From contig NZ_FNGY01000006.1 of the NCBI RefSeq assembly GCF_900103665.1, forward strand, positions 1-64,000: a stretch of 64,000 bases of DNA, given 5' to 3'. The notes below the pieces were generated by a model. That model did no database searches. It saw nothing but the letters and a program-made list of their open reading frames with translations, and had not been told where the DNA came from. Of this stretch, positions 9,472 to 19,099 are shown piece by piece; position 1 is the first letter of the stretch; each line of letters opens with the position of its first letter. Made by a program: the position numbers and the translations under genes. This stretch comes from Pedobacter steynii (GTDB lineage Bacteria; Bacteroidota; Bacteroidia; Sphingobacteriales; Sphingobacteriaceae).

Positions 9472-10992
9472 ATGAGCATAAAACAAACCAGCATATCGTT
9501 AATTATGGCCATCATAATTAGCATGCTAAGCGCTTGTAAAAATGACTTTCTGGATAAGAATCCTACTGCAGCAATTGCCAGTTCGGAATTTTGGAAAAGC
9601 GATACAGATACACGAATGGGACTGGCCGGCGTTTATAGAAGGCTGCAAAATGGTTTCTATGGCCAGAGCAAATTATGGCTCGATACTTATTCTGACAACG
9701 CATTAGACCGGCACACTTTTTTTGGCTTTAATAACCTGACACTAGGTGTCGTAAATTCAACCAATGTTCCGGGAACCTTTTATAACACACCGTACGAAGG
9801 AATCGCAGGATGTAATTTCTTTCTGGATAATGTAGACAAGGCCCCGGTTAGCGATGCGATAAAAACGGGTTATAAAGCCGAAGTGAGATTCATCAGAGCG
9901 ATGATTTACTTTGATCTGGTACAAGCTTTCGGTGGGGTGGTATTGTACAAAACGGCGCCACAAACGGTTGATGCCGCTAAAATAGCAAAGAGTTCAAAAG
10001 AAGATGTTTTGGCTTTTGTACATAGTGAACTGGATTTTGCCATCGCTAATTTGCCGGATGTGGCTTATAGTGGTCATGCCGTAAAAGGCAGCGCTCAGGC
10101 ATTAAAGGCTAAAGTTTATCTTTTTCAACAGAATTGGCCCTTGGCAGCAAGCACAGCAAATGAAGTCATTACTGGTGGTAAATTTCAAATTTATCAGGGT
10201 GGCTATCCAAACCTGTTTCTTACCACAACCCAGCAAAACAACCCGGAAATTATATTTTCCACCAAATACCTTGCTCCAAACAATCCGCAAGGTGGTGAAG
10301 GAGTTTTAGTTGAGATAGGCTGGTATGGCTCTATTGCCCCATATCAGAATTTAGTGGATGATTATGAAATGGCGAATGGGAAAAGGATCAATGAAGCGGG
10401 CTCTGGCTATGATCCGGCGAATCCATATGTGAACAGGGATCCACGTCTAAAATTCACGATTAAGGTCCCTACCGAAAAATACATCAATCCGGATGGTTCC
10501 GTATTTAATGAGTCTGATCCGCTATTGACAACTTATTCCCAAAAGAAGTATCTTGATTTAACTAAACTTCCTTTTGATAGAAGTAAGACACCACTTACCG
10601 ATCAGAATATCATTCACATCCGTTACGCCGATGTGTTGTTAATGTATGCAGAAGCGAAAAATGAAGCGACCGGGCCAGATGGAACGATCTACGCCGCTTT
10701 GAATCTAATCAGACAAAGAACGGGTATTAATTTACCTCCGGTTGATCAGGCCGTATACAATACCCAGGATAAACTGAGAGAATTCATCCTTCACGAACGA
10801 AGAATAGAATTGGCCCTGGAGGGTCATCGCTACTATGATTTAAAAAGAAGAAATTTAATGCAAACTAAACTGGCGCCCCTAAAAAATCCAGGCGGCGCAC
10901 AATTGGTTTTTGGTGAAAAAAACAATGTATTGCCCTTTGCACAATCTGAACTGGATAGGAATAAGCAACTCATCCAAAATAAAGATTATTAA
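9472..10992 (+). CDS. RagB/SusD-family nutrient-binding lipoprotein (locus 1)
   Basis: This is the surface lipoprotein that caps the SusC barrel and binds the glycan. I chose the ATG at 9472, because the protein then begins MSIKQTSISLIMA and reaches a lipobox LSAC, whereas an upstream start at 9433 would add 13 charged residues before the signal. The family's alpha-helical TPR-like fold is visible (KAEVRFIRAMIYFDLVQAFGG; AQALKAKVYLFQ), with the usual C-terminal signature LREFILHERRIELALEGHRYYDLKR. The length is 506 residues. It is cotranscribed with susC and is followed by the GH95-like gene. Confidence 0.95.
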   Translation: MSIKQTSISLIMAIIISMLSACKNDFLDKNPTAAIASSEFWKSDTDTRMGLAGVYRRLQNGFYGQSKLWLDTYSDNALDRHTFFGFNNLTLGVVNSTNVPGTFYNTPYEGIAGCNFFLDNVDKAPVSDAIKTGYKAEVRFIRAMIYFDLVQAFGGVVLYKTAPQTVDAAKIAKSSKEDVLAFVHSELDFAIANLPDVAYSGHAVKGSAQALKAKVYLFQQNWPLAASTANEVITGGKFQIYQGGYPNLFLTTTQQNNPEIIFSTKYLAPNNPQGGEGVLVEIGWYGSIAPYQNLVDDYEMANGKRINEAGSGYDPANPYVNRDPRLKFTIKVPTEKYINPDGSVFNESDPLLTTYSQKKYLDLTKLPFDRSKTPLTDQNIIHIRYADVLLMYAEAKNEATGPDGTIYAALNLIRQRTGINLPPVDQAVYNTQDKLREFILHERRIELALEGHRYYDLKRRNLMQTKLAPLKNPGGAQLVFGEKNNVLPFAQSELDRNKQLIQNKDY

Positions 10993-11058
10993 GTAAATTG
11001 ATCCAAAGTCTCCAATCATCCCGACAGGAGTTCGGGTTGATTGGATTCCCATTTTAAA

Positions 11059-13353
11059 ATGTATCCAATGAGAAGAATATTCACTATCGTTATCGGTGTG
11101 CTGTTTTATGCCGGTGTATTTGCACAAACAGGCAGTCATGATCTGCAGTTTGATAGCCTTGCCAGCCGTTGGGATGAAGCAATACCATTGGGTAATGGTA
11201 TGTTGGGTGTACTGGTATGGCAAAAAGAAGGGCATCTGCGCTTTTCGCTTGACCGTGCTGATCTTTGGGACCAACGCCCGATGAAAGGTCTGCACCGTCC
11301 TGAGTTTAATTTTTCCTGGGTGGTCGAGCAGGTAAAGAAAAAAGATTATGCCCCTGTACAGCGATATTTTGATGAACCTTATGACCATGAGCCTGCACCC
11401 TCAAAAATTCCCGGCGGCGCGCTGGAATTTGAGACTAAAGGATGGGGAAGTGTAAAATCTGTTCATCTGCAAGTGCCAAAGGCCATGTGTGAAGTGAAAT
11501 GGAGCAATGGTATCGTCCTGAAAACATTCGTTCATGCTACGAAGCCGGTGGGCTGGTTTAGGTTTGAACACATTAATGACCGTATTGTCCCACAGTTAAT
11601 CGCACCCAGATATCAGGGCGAAGTAAAGGTATCCGGTGATCCGGTTGGTGGAGATGACTTGTCACGCCTGGGCTATCCGCAAGGTGTCATTAAAAAGGAC
11701 GGGAATAACATTACTTACCGCCAGCAGGGTTGGGGTGGATTTAAGTATGAAATTAATGTGCAATGGAAACGGGTCAATGCAAGTACTATAGAAGGGGCAT
11801 GGAGCATTTCATCTCAATATCCCGGTAAAAAGATCAATCCCACAGCATCAGCTGTGTCCAGGGGGGCATTGCAACAGAATTATGCAAAAGATTACGTTTC
11901 ACATCTGGCCTGGTGGAAAAACTTCTGGGGTAAATCGGCTATCCATATCCCTGATACTTTACTTGAGAAACAATGGTACCTGGAACAGTATAAGTTTGGT
12001 TCGGCATCAAGGCAGGGAGCTCCACCCATCTCCTTACAGGCCGTGTGGACCGCCGATAACGGGAGGATACCACCATGGAAAGGGGATTTTCATCATGATC
12101 TGAACACGCAGCTGAGTTACTGGCCAGCCTACAGTGCCAATCATTTACAGGAAGGCATGGCCTATCTGGATCATCTGGATGCCAATAGTGCTAATTATAA
12201 GCGCTATACGAAAATGTATTTTGGAAAGGCTGGGCTCGCTGTGCCGGGAGTGACCACGATGGATGGTACAGAAATGGGGGGCTGGATCCAATATTCGCTT
12301 TCGCCAACAGTATCCTCCTGGTTGGCGCAACATTATTATTTGCAATGGCGTTACAGCATGGATCGGGATTTTTTGCGTAAAAGAGCCTATCCCTGGATAA
12401 AAAACACCGCAACGTTTATTGAAAACCTGACCATCCTGGATCAAAATGGCCGTCGTAAATTGCCCATCAGTTCCAGCCCGGAGATCAACGACAATGACCT
12501 CAGCGCGTGGTTTCCGCAAAACACGAATTACGATCTGTCTTTGATGAAATTTATATTTAAAGCTGCGGCAGAACTAGCGGGAGAACAGGGCTTGAAAAAA
12601 GAAGAACTGCATTGGAAAAAAATATACTCGGAATTTGATGACTTTGCGATCACATCAAATTCTGAACTTATGTTTGCCCCTTCGATGGCTTACAACCAGT
12701 CGCACCGTCATTTTTCAAATATGATGGCGATTCATCCCTTAGGACTTGTCAAATGGGAAGACGGGATTAAATCGCAGGCAATTATCAAAAATTCCATTCA
12801 TTTGCTAGATAGCATAGGGCCGGCCTATTGGTGCGGTTACTCCTATTCCTGGCTGGCCAACTTAAAGGCAAGGGCAAAGGATGGGGAAGGGGCGGCGAGA
12901 GATCTTGGTATTTTTGCAAAGGCGTTTTGCTCGGTCAACAGCTTCCATTTAAATGGTGACCAAACCAAATCTGGGTATTCCAAATTTCAATACCGTCCGT
13001 TTACACTTGAAGGTAATTTTGCATTTGCAGCTGGTTTACAGGAAATGCTATTGCAGAGTTATGCAGGTTTCATTGAAATCATGCCGGCAATACCCGTTGC
13101 ATGGAAAACGGTTTCTTTTGAAAACTTAAGAGCGGAAGGTGCTTTTCTGGTCAGTGCCAGGACAAACGATGGCCAGGTGGATGAAGTTAAAATTGTTTCG
13201 GAGAAAGGCGGTGTAACAAAATTGAAATTGCCCTTTAAAACATGGTATGCAGTTAGCCAGAAAGGCGTGGTTGTAAACCGTAAGGAAGATGGTTTTTTAA
13301 GTCTGATCTGCAAACCAGGGGCGGTACTTGTTTTAAAGAATGGGTACGAATAA
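11059..13353 (+). CDS. GH95-like glycoside hydrolase (putative alpha-L-fucosidase)
   Basis: This secreted glycosidase most resembles family GH95, whose members remove alpha-1,2-linked L-fucose or L-galactose. A TTG at 11041 extends the frame, but the ATG at 11059 (or 11068) leads directly into the signal peptide MRRIFTIVIGVLFYAGVFAQ. Family marks are WDEAIPLGNGMLGVLVW near the start, DLNTQLSYWPA in the (alpha/alpha)6 domain, and SSSPEIND, whose E475 (counting from 11059) aligns with the general acid of GH95. The length of about 764 residues fits the family. It is the only enzyme of locus 1, so the substrate is probably a fucosylated glycan. Divergence is high enough that the sugar specificity is uncertain. 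Confidence 0.75.
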   Translation: MYPMRRIFTIVIGVLFYAGVFAQTGSHDLQFDSLASRWDEAIPLGNGMLGVLVWQKEGHLRFSLDRADLWDQRPMKGLHRPEFNFSWVVEQVKKKDYAPVQRYFDEPYDHEPAPSKIPGGALEFETKGWGSVKSVHLQVPKAMCEVKWSNGIVLKTFVHATKPVGWFRFEHINDRIVPQLIAPRYQGEVKVSGDPVGGDDLSRLGYPQGVIKKDGNNITYRQQGWGGFKYEINVQWKRVNASTIEGAWSISSQYPGKKINPTASAVSRGALQQNYAKDYVSHLAWWKNFWGKSAIHIPDTLLEKQWYLEQYKFGSASRQGAPPISLQAVWTADNGRIPPWKGDFHHDLNTQLSYWPAYSANHLQEGMAYLDHLDANSANYKRYTKMYFGKAGLAVPGVTTMDGTEMGGWIQYSLSPTVSSWLAQHYYLQWRYSMDRDFLRKRAYPWIKNTATFIENLTILDQNGRRKLPISSSPEINDNDLSAWFPQNTNYDLSLMKFIFKAAAELAGEQGLKKEELHWKKIYSEFDDFAITSNSELMFAPSMAYNQSHRHFSNMMAIHPLGLVKWEDGIKSQAIIKNSIHLLDSIGPAYWCGYSYSWLANLKARAKDGEGAARDLGIFAKAFCSVNSFHLNGDQTKSGYSKFQYRPFTLEGNFAFAAGLQEMLLQSYAGFIEIMPAIPVAWKTVSFENLRAEGAFLVSARTNDGQVDEVKIVSEKGGVTKLKLPFKTWYAVSQKGVVVNRKEDGFLSLICKPGAVLVLKNGYE

Positions 13354-13485
13354 ATTTTTACAAGAACTTGAACTTTATATTGCTGATTTGCAAAATATAC
13401 TGAAACGGTACCGGGTCAATAGTAAGATACTTAATGGCCTATAAAAGACGACAAAATACCCGTCTTTCGAAGTAGAATAATGATG

Positions 13486-13538
13486 GCCGCATTACTCCCA
13501 ACATTGATCTTCAGAATCAATGTTGGGAGTAATGCGGC
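13486..13538. terminator. Long perfect hairpin between convergent genes
   Basis: Two perfect 23-base arms (13486-13508 and 13516-13538) flank a 7-base loop, CTTCAGA. The downstream arm touches the stop codon of the phosphatase gene. It lies between the converging GH95-like and phosphatase genes and is followed by T-rich sequence on the plus strand (AACTTTTCTT), so it probably ends transcription from both sides. The stem is longer than most intrinsic terminators. Confidence 0.65.
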
Positions 13539-14542
13539 TAAACTTTTCTTAAAGTAGTTTCATAAATATTTTTTCCGGTATGGTCTATTATCTTCGCATT
13601 TAAACGGGTTTGATCCACCGAAAAATACATAAAACCATACTCCGAAGCTTCGAACTTGCTGTAAGGTATTCCAGCGGTTACATGCGTAACCTCAGAACCC
13701 GCACCGGAAATAAACTGTTGGGTAAAACCTCCTGTGCTCAGGTGTTGCAGGGAATGGTCATGTCCGGAAAGGTAAACATCTACTTTGTTGCGTTCAAAGA
13801 TATCAGATAGGGCTTTTCTTACCGCCAGGGTATCATAGTTTTTGATTCTGGGGCCAACGGTATAAATAGGGTGATGCCCCATCACCATTGTCCATTTTAC
13901 TTCTGAGCTTGCATTTTTTAAGGTTTCATCCAGCCATTTGAGCTGCATTTCGGGCTGCTGATCTTTTACCCAGGGCTGGTATTGTTCGCTGGTATGAAAT
14001 TCAGGGATCAGCGGACAGGTATCTATAAAAACCATTAACAGTTTTCCACCGCCTTTTATCGGCACTTCTTTCGAGTAGTACCTGGAAGGCATTTTCCACC
14101 TTCTGCTGATCTTACTATACCTTACCTGTGCATCGGGATCTGAGATGTAATCGTGATTTCCAAGAATCGGATACCAGTCCCATTGCAAAGCAAAGTCTGT
14201 ATAAATATTTTCAAAGGAATAATGCCATAATGGGTCATGTTCGCTGGTCACTCCTTTAGGATAGAAGTTGTCACCAAGGGAAAGAATAAAGTCGTTCGGA
14301 TTTTCGGTTGCCCATTTACCCATTTGTACCGCAACATGTTTCTGGTGATCGGCTCCATTGCGTCCCCAATCGCCTACCGCCATAAAGTGGATGGGATAAT
14401 CGTCTTTTAACTCATTGCGTGGTGCTACATCTTCACTTTCCAGGTAGGTCTCAGGACTGACAGCAAGCGATTGCAGGGGTGCAAGCATACTTGCACCTAT
14501 CGCAGTAAGCGCAGTGCTTTTTACAAAATCTCTTCTCTTCAT
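13538..14542 (-). CDS. Tat-exported purple acid phosphatase (ACP5-like metallophosphoesterase)
   Basis: This enzyme hydrolyses phosphomonoesters with a two-metal centre. The N-terminus MKRRDFVKSTALTAIGASML carries a twin-arginine signal, so it is exported folded. The five metallophosphoesterase motifs are present: D58 in GDWG, D91 and Y94 in LGDNFY (Tyr is the purple-colour ligand), N129-H130-D131 in GNHD, H223-H224 in GHHP, and H261/H263 in SGHDH. The organisation matches mammalian tartrate-resistant phosphatase rather than the larger plant form. It begins one base after the stop of susD and so belongs to locus 2, which makes a phosphorylated substrate likely. Confidence 0.92.
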   Translation of the reverse strand: MKRRDFVKSTALTAIGASMLAPLQSLAVSPETYLESEDVAPRNELKDDYPIHFMAVGDWGRNGADHQKHVAVQMGKWATENPNDFILSLGDNFYPKGVTSEHDPLWHYSFENIYTDFALQWDWYPILGNHDYISDPDAQVRYSKISRRWKMPSRYYSKEVPIKGGGKLLMVFIDTCPLIPEFHTSEQYQPWVKDQQPEMQLKWLDETLKNASSEVKWTMVMGHHPIYTVGPRIKNYDTLAVRKALSDIFERNKVDVYLSGHDHSLQHLSTGGFTQQFISGAGSEVTHVTAGIPYSKFEASEYGFMYFSVDQTRLNAKIIDHTGKNIYETTLRKV

Positions 14543-14543
14543 C

Positions 14544-16064
14544 TTAATATCCGGTATTTTGTTTCAGGTTTTTATTCAGCACCAGTTCGGTAGCCGGAAT
14601 CGGGAAGATATCTCTGGAAGCACCTTCATTGCCCGCTTTGAAGCCCCATTTGCCCTGATATTTTCCGAAGCGGATCAAATCATTGCGGCGCCATCCTTCC
14701 CAGGCAAGCTCGCGTCCTCTTTCCTCCAGAATGCCATCCAGAGTAATGGTCGTAATTTCCCCGGCTTTTGCGCGAACACGGACCTTATTTACCAGCCCAA
14801 CTACTTCAGCCATCGACCCACCTGTTCTCAGTAAAGCTTCTGCTTTTAACAGGTAAACATCGGCAAGTCTGAAAATCGGCATATCATTGTTCTGAAAACG
14901 GGTGCCGCTATTGGTATTCGGATCAGGATAGAATTTGATAGACCTGACTCCCCTGGATATCCCGTTTACCTCAGGGCCAACGTCCATAGTTTCCGTGTTG
15001 GTGAGTACGATCTCTGGTGTAAAATCAAGTTGTGCCGAACCATTTAGAATTTTCGTGGTACCGTCCGCAAGAAACTGTTTCCCCGCCAGCCAGGTCGCAT
15101 TTCGGATATCTCCCGGCAAATTAAAGGTATCATAAAACTCTTTTAAGGTACACTGTGCATTACTTGGACTAAAAGGGAGATTATACTTGGCCCTTAGTGC
15201 GCTGTGAAGCGTAAAACGGGTGATCGCGTTTCCGGCCGAATAATTGGCATCGTATATCGCAGCAAAGATGGTTTCGGAGTTCGCTCCATTAGTTGGCGAA
15301 AAAAGCGTGTTGTAATCGCTAACCAGTGCCATTGATGATCCGGTAATAATTTTATCGGCATAGACAATGGATTCCGTATACATCGGCTTTCCGATGTAAT
15401 GTTCCGCATTGATGTACAATTTTTGCAATAGCGCATAGGCCATCCATTTGGTTGGGCGCCCGTAGAATTCTGAGGTAACAGTAGGAGGGGAAGATAGCCC
15501 TTCAGATACCGCAAGCAACTCTTTCTCTATGTAGGCGAACACTTCTGCACGGGTAGATTGTTTTGGGCTTTCTGCAGTTCCGAAACTCGTAATAGGAGCA
15601 TTGCCAAACATGTCCATCACATAAAAATAATATAAGGCCCGCATGGTGCGTATCTCGTTTAAAAACTGCGTTTTTGTAGGACTATCTGCCGATTTCTCCA
15701 ACAAATTGAGTACCCGGTTACAGTCGCTTATTCCAGCATATCCCCATTGCCATGCGCCTTGAATGATGGGGTGATCCGGCAACCAGTTGTGTTTATGCAG
15801 GGTCTGATATCTTCCCTGATCATAATAGCCCCCGTTCCTGGCGGTAATGATTGCTTCCTCGCTGGTCAGTTCATACATCCTCCAGATATCGACACCGAAA
15901 CTGGCATTAAATTTTTGATAAACGGTTCCTGTTGCTGCCACGAATGCATCGGGTGTTACCGGAAAATTTCCATTTGTGAGTTGCGATTCCACATCAACAT
16001 CCAGTTTTGTACAGCTTCCCAATGTGAAAACCATCAGAGCTGCCGCGGTTATATATCTTTTCAT
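14544..16064 (-). CDS. RagB/SusD-family nutrient-binding lipoprotein (locus 2)
   Basis: This 506-residue surface lipoprotein pairs with the SusC gene just upstream (20 bp gap). The signal peptide ends in the lipobox LGSC (MKRYITAAALMVFTLGSC). The helical SusD scaffold is seen in LNEIRTMRALYYFYVMDMFGN, and the C-terminal signature is GILEERGRELAWEGWRRNDLIRFG. Its stop codon and the phosphatase start are one base apart, which indicates translational coupling. The ligand is unknown; the phosphatase partner suggests a phospho-sugar or phospho-lipid derived compound. Confidence 0.95.
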   Translation of the reverse strand: MKRYITAAALMVFTLGSCTKLDVDVESQLTNGNFPVTPDAFVAATGTVYQKFNASFGVDIWRMYELTSEEAIITARNGGYYDQGRYQTLHKHNWLPDHPIIQGAWQWGYAGISDCNRVLNLLEKSADSPTKTQFLNEIRTMRALYYFYVMDMFGNAPITSFGTAESPKQSTRAEVFAYIEKELLAVSEGLSSPPTVTSEFYGRPTKWMAYALLQKLYINAEHYIGKPMYTESIVYADKIITGSSMALVSDYNTLFSPTNGANSETIFAAIYDANYSAGNAITRFTLHSALRAKYNLPFSPSNAQCTLKEFYDTFNLPGDIRNATWLAGKQFLADGTTKILNGSAQLDFTPEIVLTNTETMDVGPEVNGISRGVRSIKFYPDPNTNSGTRFQNNDMPIFRLADVYLLKAEALLRTGGSMAEVVGLVNKVRVRAKAGEITTITLDGILEERGRELAWEGWRRNDLIRFGKYQGKWGFKAGNEGASRDIFPIPATELVLNKNLKQNTGY

Positions 16065-16084
16065 TTTCTCTTTTTTATAGAATG

Positions 16085-19075
16085 TTATAAATTGAAGTTT
16101 AGCCCAAAAATTGCAGAGCGTGTTTTAGGATAGAAATTGCGGTAATCGATGCCAGGTGTCTGACCAGCCATGTTGATCTCCGGATCTACACCTTTATACT
16201 TGGTAATGATAAAAAGGTTATTCCCTGAAGCGTAAAGCCTCAATGTTCTGCTGCCTTTCATTTTAAAAGTATAACCCAGAGTCGCATTGTCCAGACGGAG
16301 GTAAGAACCACTTTCCAGGTAACGGTCTGACACAAACTGTGCTTTATCATCGCTGATCGATTCTGTTAAAGTGACCTTTGCGATGTTGGTTTGAGATGCA
16401 TAGATCGGTGCGTTCATATCGGCAAGGGTCGCATTAAGGACTTTATTTCCGTAAACCCCACGAATGAAGAAGTTAAAATCAAACTGTTTGTACCTGAAGG
16501 TATTGTTCCAGCCATATAATACTTTTGGCTGCGCAGAACCCGTTACACTGAAATGTTCAAATCCTGTGTTTGCTGTAGAAGCGTTTCCGTTTTTGTCATA
16601 GAACATTGATTTCCCGTTGGCATCTTTGCCGGCATACCTTAAGGTGTAAAACGATCCCAGGGGAAGCCCTTCTTTAATCACCTGGTAACCCAGTGCGCCC
16701 GACTGACCTCTGCCACCCACATTAGCGGTATAAAACTCATTGGCCTGGAACAGATCGTTAGAAATCGAGGTGATTTCGTTTTTGTTGTGTGATAAGTTAA
16801 CCGCCGTGTTCCAGCTAAAATCTTTGGTTTTAACCGGCGTGCTGTTCAGCGTAAATTCGATACCCTTATTGGTCATTGCGCCAACGTTTGCTGTTAACAC
16901 ATTGAACGGATATTGGGTGGTAGATACCGAATAAGGTGCAATAAGGTCTGTGGTTTTCTTGTTGTATACCTCGATTGAACCGGAAAGTTTGTTTTTAAAG
17001 AGACCAAAGTCTAAACCGATGTTCAATGTAGCTGTACGCTCCCATTTCAGATTGGGGTTGTCATTTTGTGTAGGACCAATTGCGGTCAGCCATTTTCCAT
17101 TCGAGTAAAAATACGATCCGTTTTGCGCACCATAAACCAGTTTGGCAGTGTAGGCATCAAAACCTACTGAATTTCCAGAAACTCCATAACCGGCACGGAG
17201 CTTAAGGTGATCAACGAAAGTTACATTTTCCATAAATGCTTCACGGTCTATGTTCCATCCCGCAGAAACTGAAGGAAACATTCCCCATCTGTTGTTAATT
17301 CCAAAGGCCGATGAGCCATCACGGCGAATCGTTGCCTGCAACAGATATTTTCCTTTATAATCGTAGATGGCTCTTCCATAAAAGGAGATCAAACGAAGCG
17401 TTGAGATGTAAGTATTGCCATAATTCACAACAGTAGATCCGTTTCCGTTACCTAATCCCAGGTTGTTCCACAAAAGATCATCCGAAACGAAGTTTTGTCC
17501 GGAAGTCTGGAAGCCATCGCCGTTGCGGTTTTCCTGCCAGGAGTAACCTGCTAATAACTTTAGCCCATGATCTCCAAAAACTTTATCATAGTTGAAATAT
17601 CCTTCAAAAACCTTTTGTGTGTTTTTTACCGATGAGCGCTCTGCATAACCATTAAATCCCTGCTTCAACATAGAAGCCCTATTGTTATACAGATTTTCGT
17701 TGATCTGCTCGTTTTGCATGGATGCCATTGCATTGAAGTCCAGGCCATCAAGAATGTTTGCTTTCAGGGCACCATTGATGAGGTAGAGGTTGGTTTTTCC
17801 CTGGAATTTGTTGTTTTGTAACAGTGCTACCGGGTTGTAGTATCCCCCGGTTCCAGTGGTTCTGGATGGGTCTTCGGAAAAACTGCCATCGGCCTTCCTT
17901 ACGCCAACAGTAGGCAGGTAAGTAAACATATTATTGTAAACCTGGCTGGCGATTCTGTCGTTAACGGTATTGCTATTTGTGAGGTTGAGGTTTAACTTCA
18001 GGCGGTTGTTCAGCAGCCGCTGTTCCATATTTGCTCTTGCGATAAAGCGCTCCAATCCCGATGTCTTAATAATTCCCTGATTGTCAAAATAGTTCAGGCT
18101 TGCTCCGTAGGAAGAACTTTCGCCTCCTCCATTAAAACTGAGGTTGTGGTTTTGGGAGAAACCTGTTCTGGTTACCTCTTTTAGCCAATCCGTATTGCTG
18201 CCATCATCGCTGATTTTATCCAATGTTTTTCCATTGTCTTTTAAATAGGTTCTCAATTCGTCTCCGCTGGCCATGTCGATGCTGTTAGAAATACTTTCTG
18301 AAGCAGCATAGGCACTGTAGGAAAGTTTACCAAGCCCTTTTCCTGAATTTTTAGTATTGATCATGATGACGCCATTTGCTGCCCTGGATCCATAAATAGC
18401 AGTTGAAGAGGCATCTTTCAGTACTTCCATACTGAGGATGTCGTCTGGTGCGACCAAATCAATGGAAGCACCCGGAACCCCATCAATCACATAAAAGGGT
18501 TCCTGAGCACCCTCTCTGAAACTTGAAGGGCCACGCAGGATCACTGCAGGTTTATCTGTTGGGTTTCCACTTCTGGTGATGTTCAGACCGGCAACCTTTC
18601 CCTGAAGCAACTGGCCTGGCGAACTCACCACACCACGGTTAAACTCTTCGGGCTTTATCGAAGTTACTGCTCCGGTAATTTCGTTCCTTTTGCTTTTACC
18701 GTATCCAATCGTTACTTCCTGCAGGTCGTTTGATTGTTCCTTAAGTTTGATGCTCAGTGCAATTTGCTGGCCTGTGGTAACGGTATAACCAGAGAGGGTA
18801 TCCGTTTTAAATCCTACGGAACTGAAGATAAAACGGTATGGGCCGCCTGGGGCGATGTTGGCAAAGCTGAACAATCCGCTACCCGAAGAAGTGGTGACTA
18901 ATGACTTGCGGGTTTTTTCATTTTCTGCCTTTACTGTAACACCTGGAATCCCCTGTCCGGAGACATCCAAAACTATTCCTTTGACAGGTAGATCCTGTGC
19001 AAATATCGGACCTGCCCAACCTATGATGCCGAGGCATAACATACGTTTCAGGATTTTGAATTTTGTTGAATACAT
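16085..19075 (-). CDS. SusC/RagA TonB-linked outer-membrane protein without STN domain (locus 2)
   Basis: This TonB-dependent importer has 996 residues, shorter than the other two SusC proteins because it goes straight from the signal peptide (ending GPIFAQ near residue 27) into the carboxypeptidase-D-like domain (LPVKGIVLDVSGQGIPGVTVKA), then the plug (LQEVTIGYGKSKRNEITGAV; PFYVIDGVPGASIDLVAPDD) and barrel. No STN domain is present, although a FecR gene lies 24 bp upstream in the same operon. Signalling to FecR would therefore need another contact. The C-terminus RSAIFGLNFNL is a normal barrel end. Confidence 0.95.
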   Translation of the reverse strand: MYSTKFKILKRMLCLGIIGWAGPIFAQDLPVKGIVLDVSGQGIPGVTVKAENEKTRKSLVTTSSGSGLFSFANIAPGGPYRFIFSSVGFKTDTLSGYTVTTGQQIALSIKLKEQSNDLQEVTIGYGKSKRNEITGAVTSIKPEEFNRGVVSSPGQLLQGKVAGLNITRSGNPTDKPAVILRGPSSFREGAQEPFYVIDGVPGASIDLVAPDDILSMEVLKDASSTAIYGSRAANGVIMINTKNSGKGLGKLSYSAYAASESISNSIDMASGDELRTYLKDNGKTLDKISDDGSNTDWLKEVTRTGFSQNHNLSFNGGGESSSYGASLNYFDNQGIIKTSGLERFIARANMEQRLLNNRLKLNLNLTNSNTVNDRIASQVYNNMFTYLPTVGVRKADGSFSEDPSRTTGTGGYYNPVALLQNNKFQGKTNLYLINGALKANILDGLDFNAMASMQNEQINENLYNNRASMLKQGFNGYAERSSVKNTQKVFEGYFNYDKVFGDHGLKLLAGYSWQENRNGDGFQTSGQNFVSDDLLWNNLGLGNGNGSTVVNYGNTYISTLRLISFYGRAIYDYKGKYLLQATIRRDGSSAFGINNRWGMFPSVSAGWNIDREAFMENVTFVDHLKLRAGYGVSGNSVGFDAYTAKLVYGAQNGSYFYSNGKWLTAIGPTQNDNPNLKWERTATLNIGLDFGLFKNKLSGSIEVYNKKTTDLIAPYSVSTTQYPFNVLTANVGAMTNKGIEFTLNSTPVKTKDFSWNTAVNLSHNKNEITSISNDLFQANEFYTANVGGRGQSGALGYQVIKEGLPLGSFYTLRYAGKDANGKSMFYDKNGNASTANTGFEHFSVTGSAQPKVLYGWNNTFRYKQFDFNFFIRGVYGNKVLNATLADMNAPIYASQTNIAKVTLTESISDDKAQFVSDRYLESGSYLRLDNATLGYTFKMKGSRTLRLYASGNNLFIITKYKGVDPEINMAGQTPGIDYRNFYPKTRSAIFGLNFNL

Positions 19076-19099
19076 AATGATTTTTTGGCTTCTTTGGTT

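Noticed and set aside
15747..16133. Plus-strand 128-codon frame across the susD/susC junction of locus 2
   Set aside because: It lies antisense to two certain genes and shows no family or start context.
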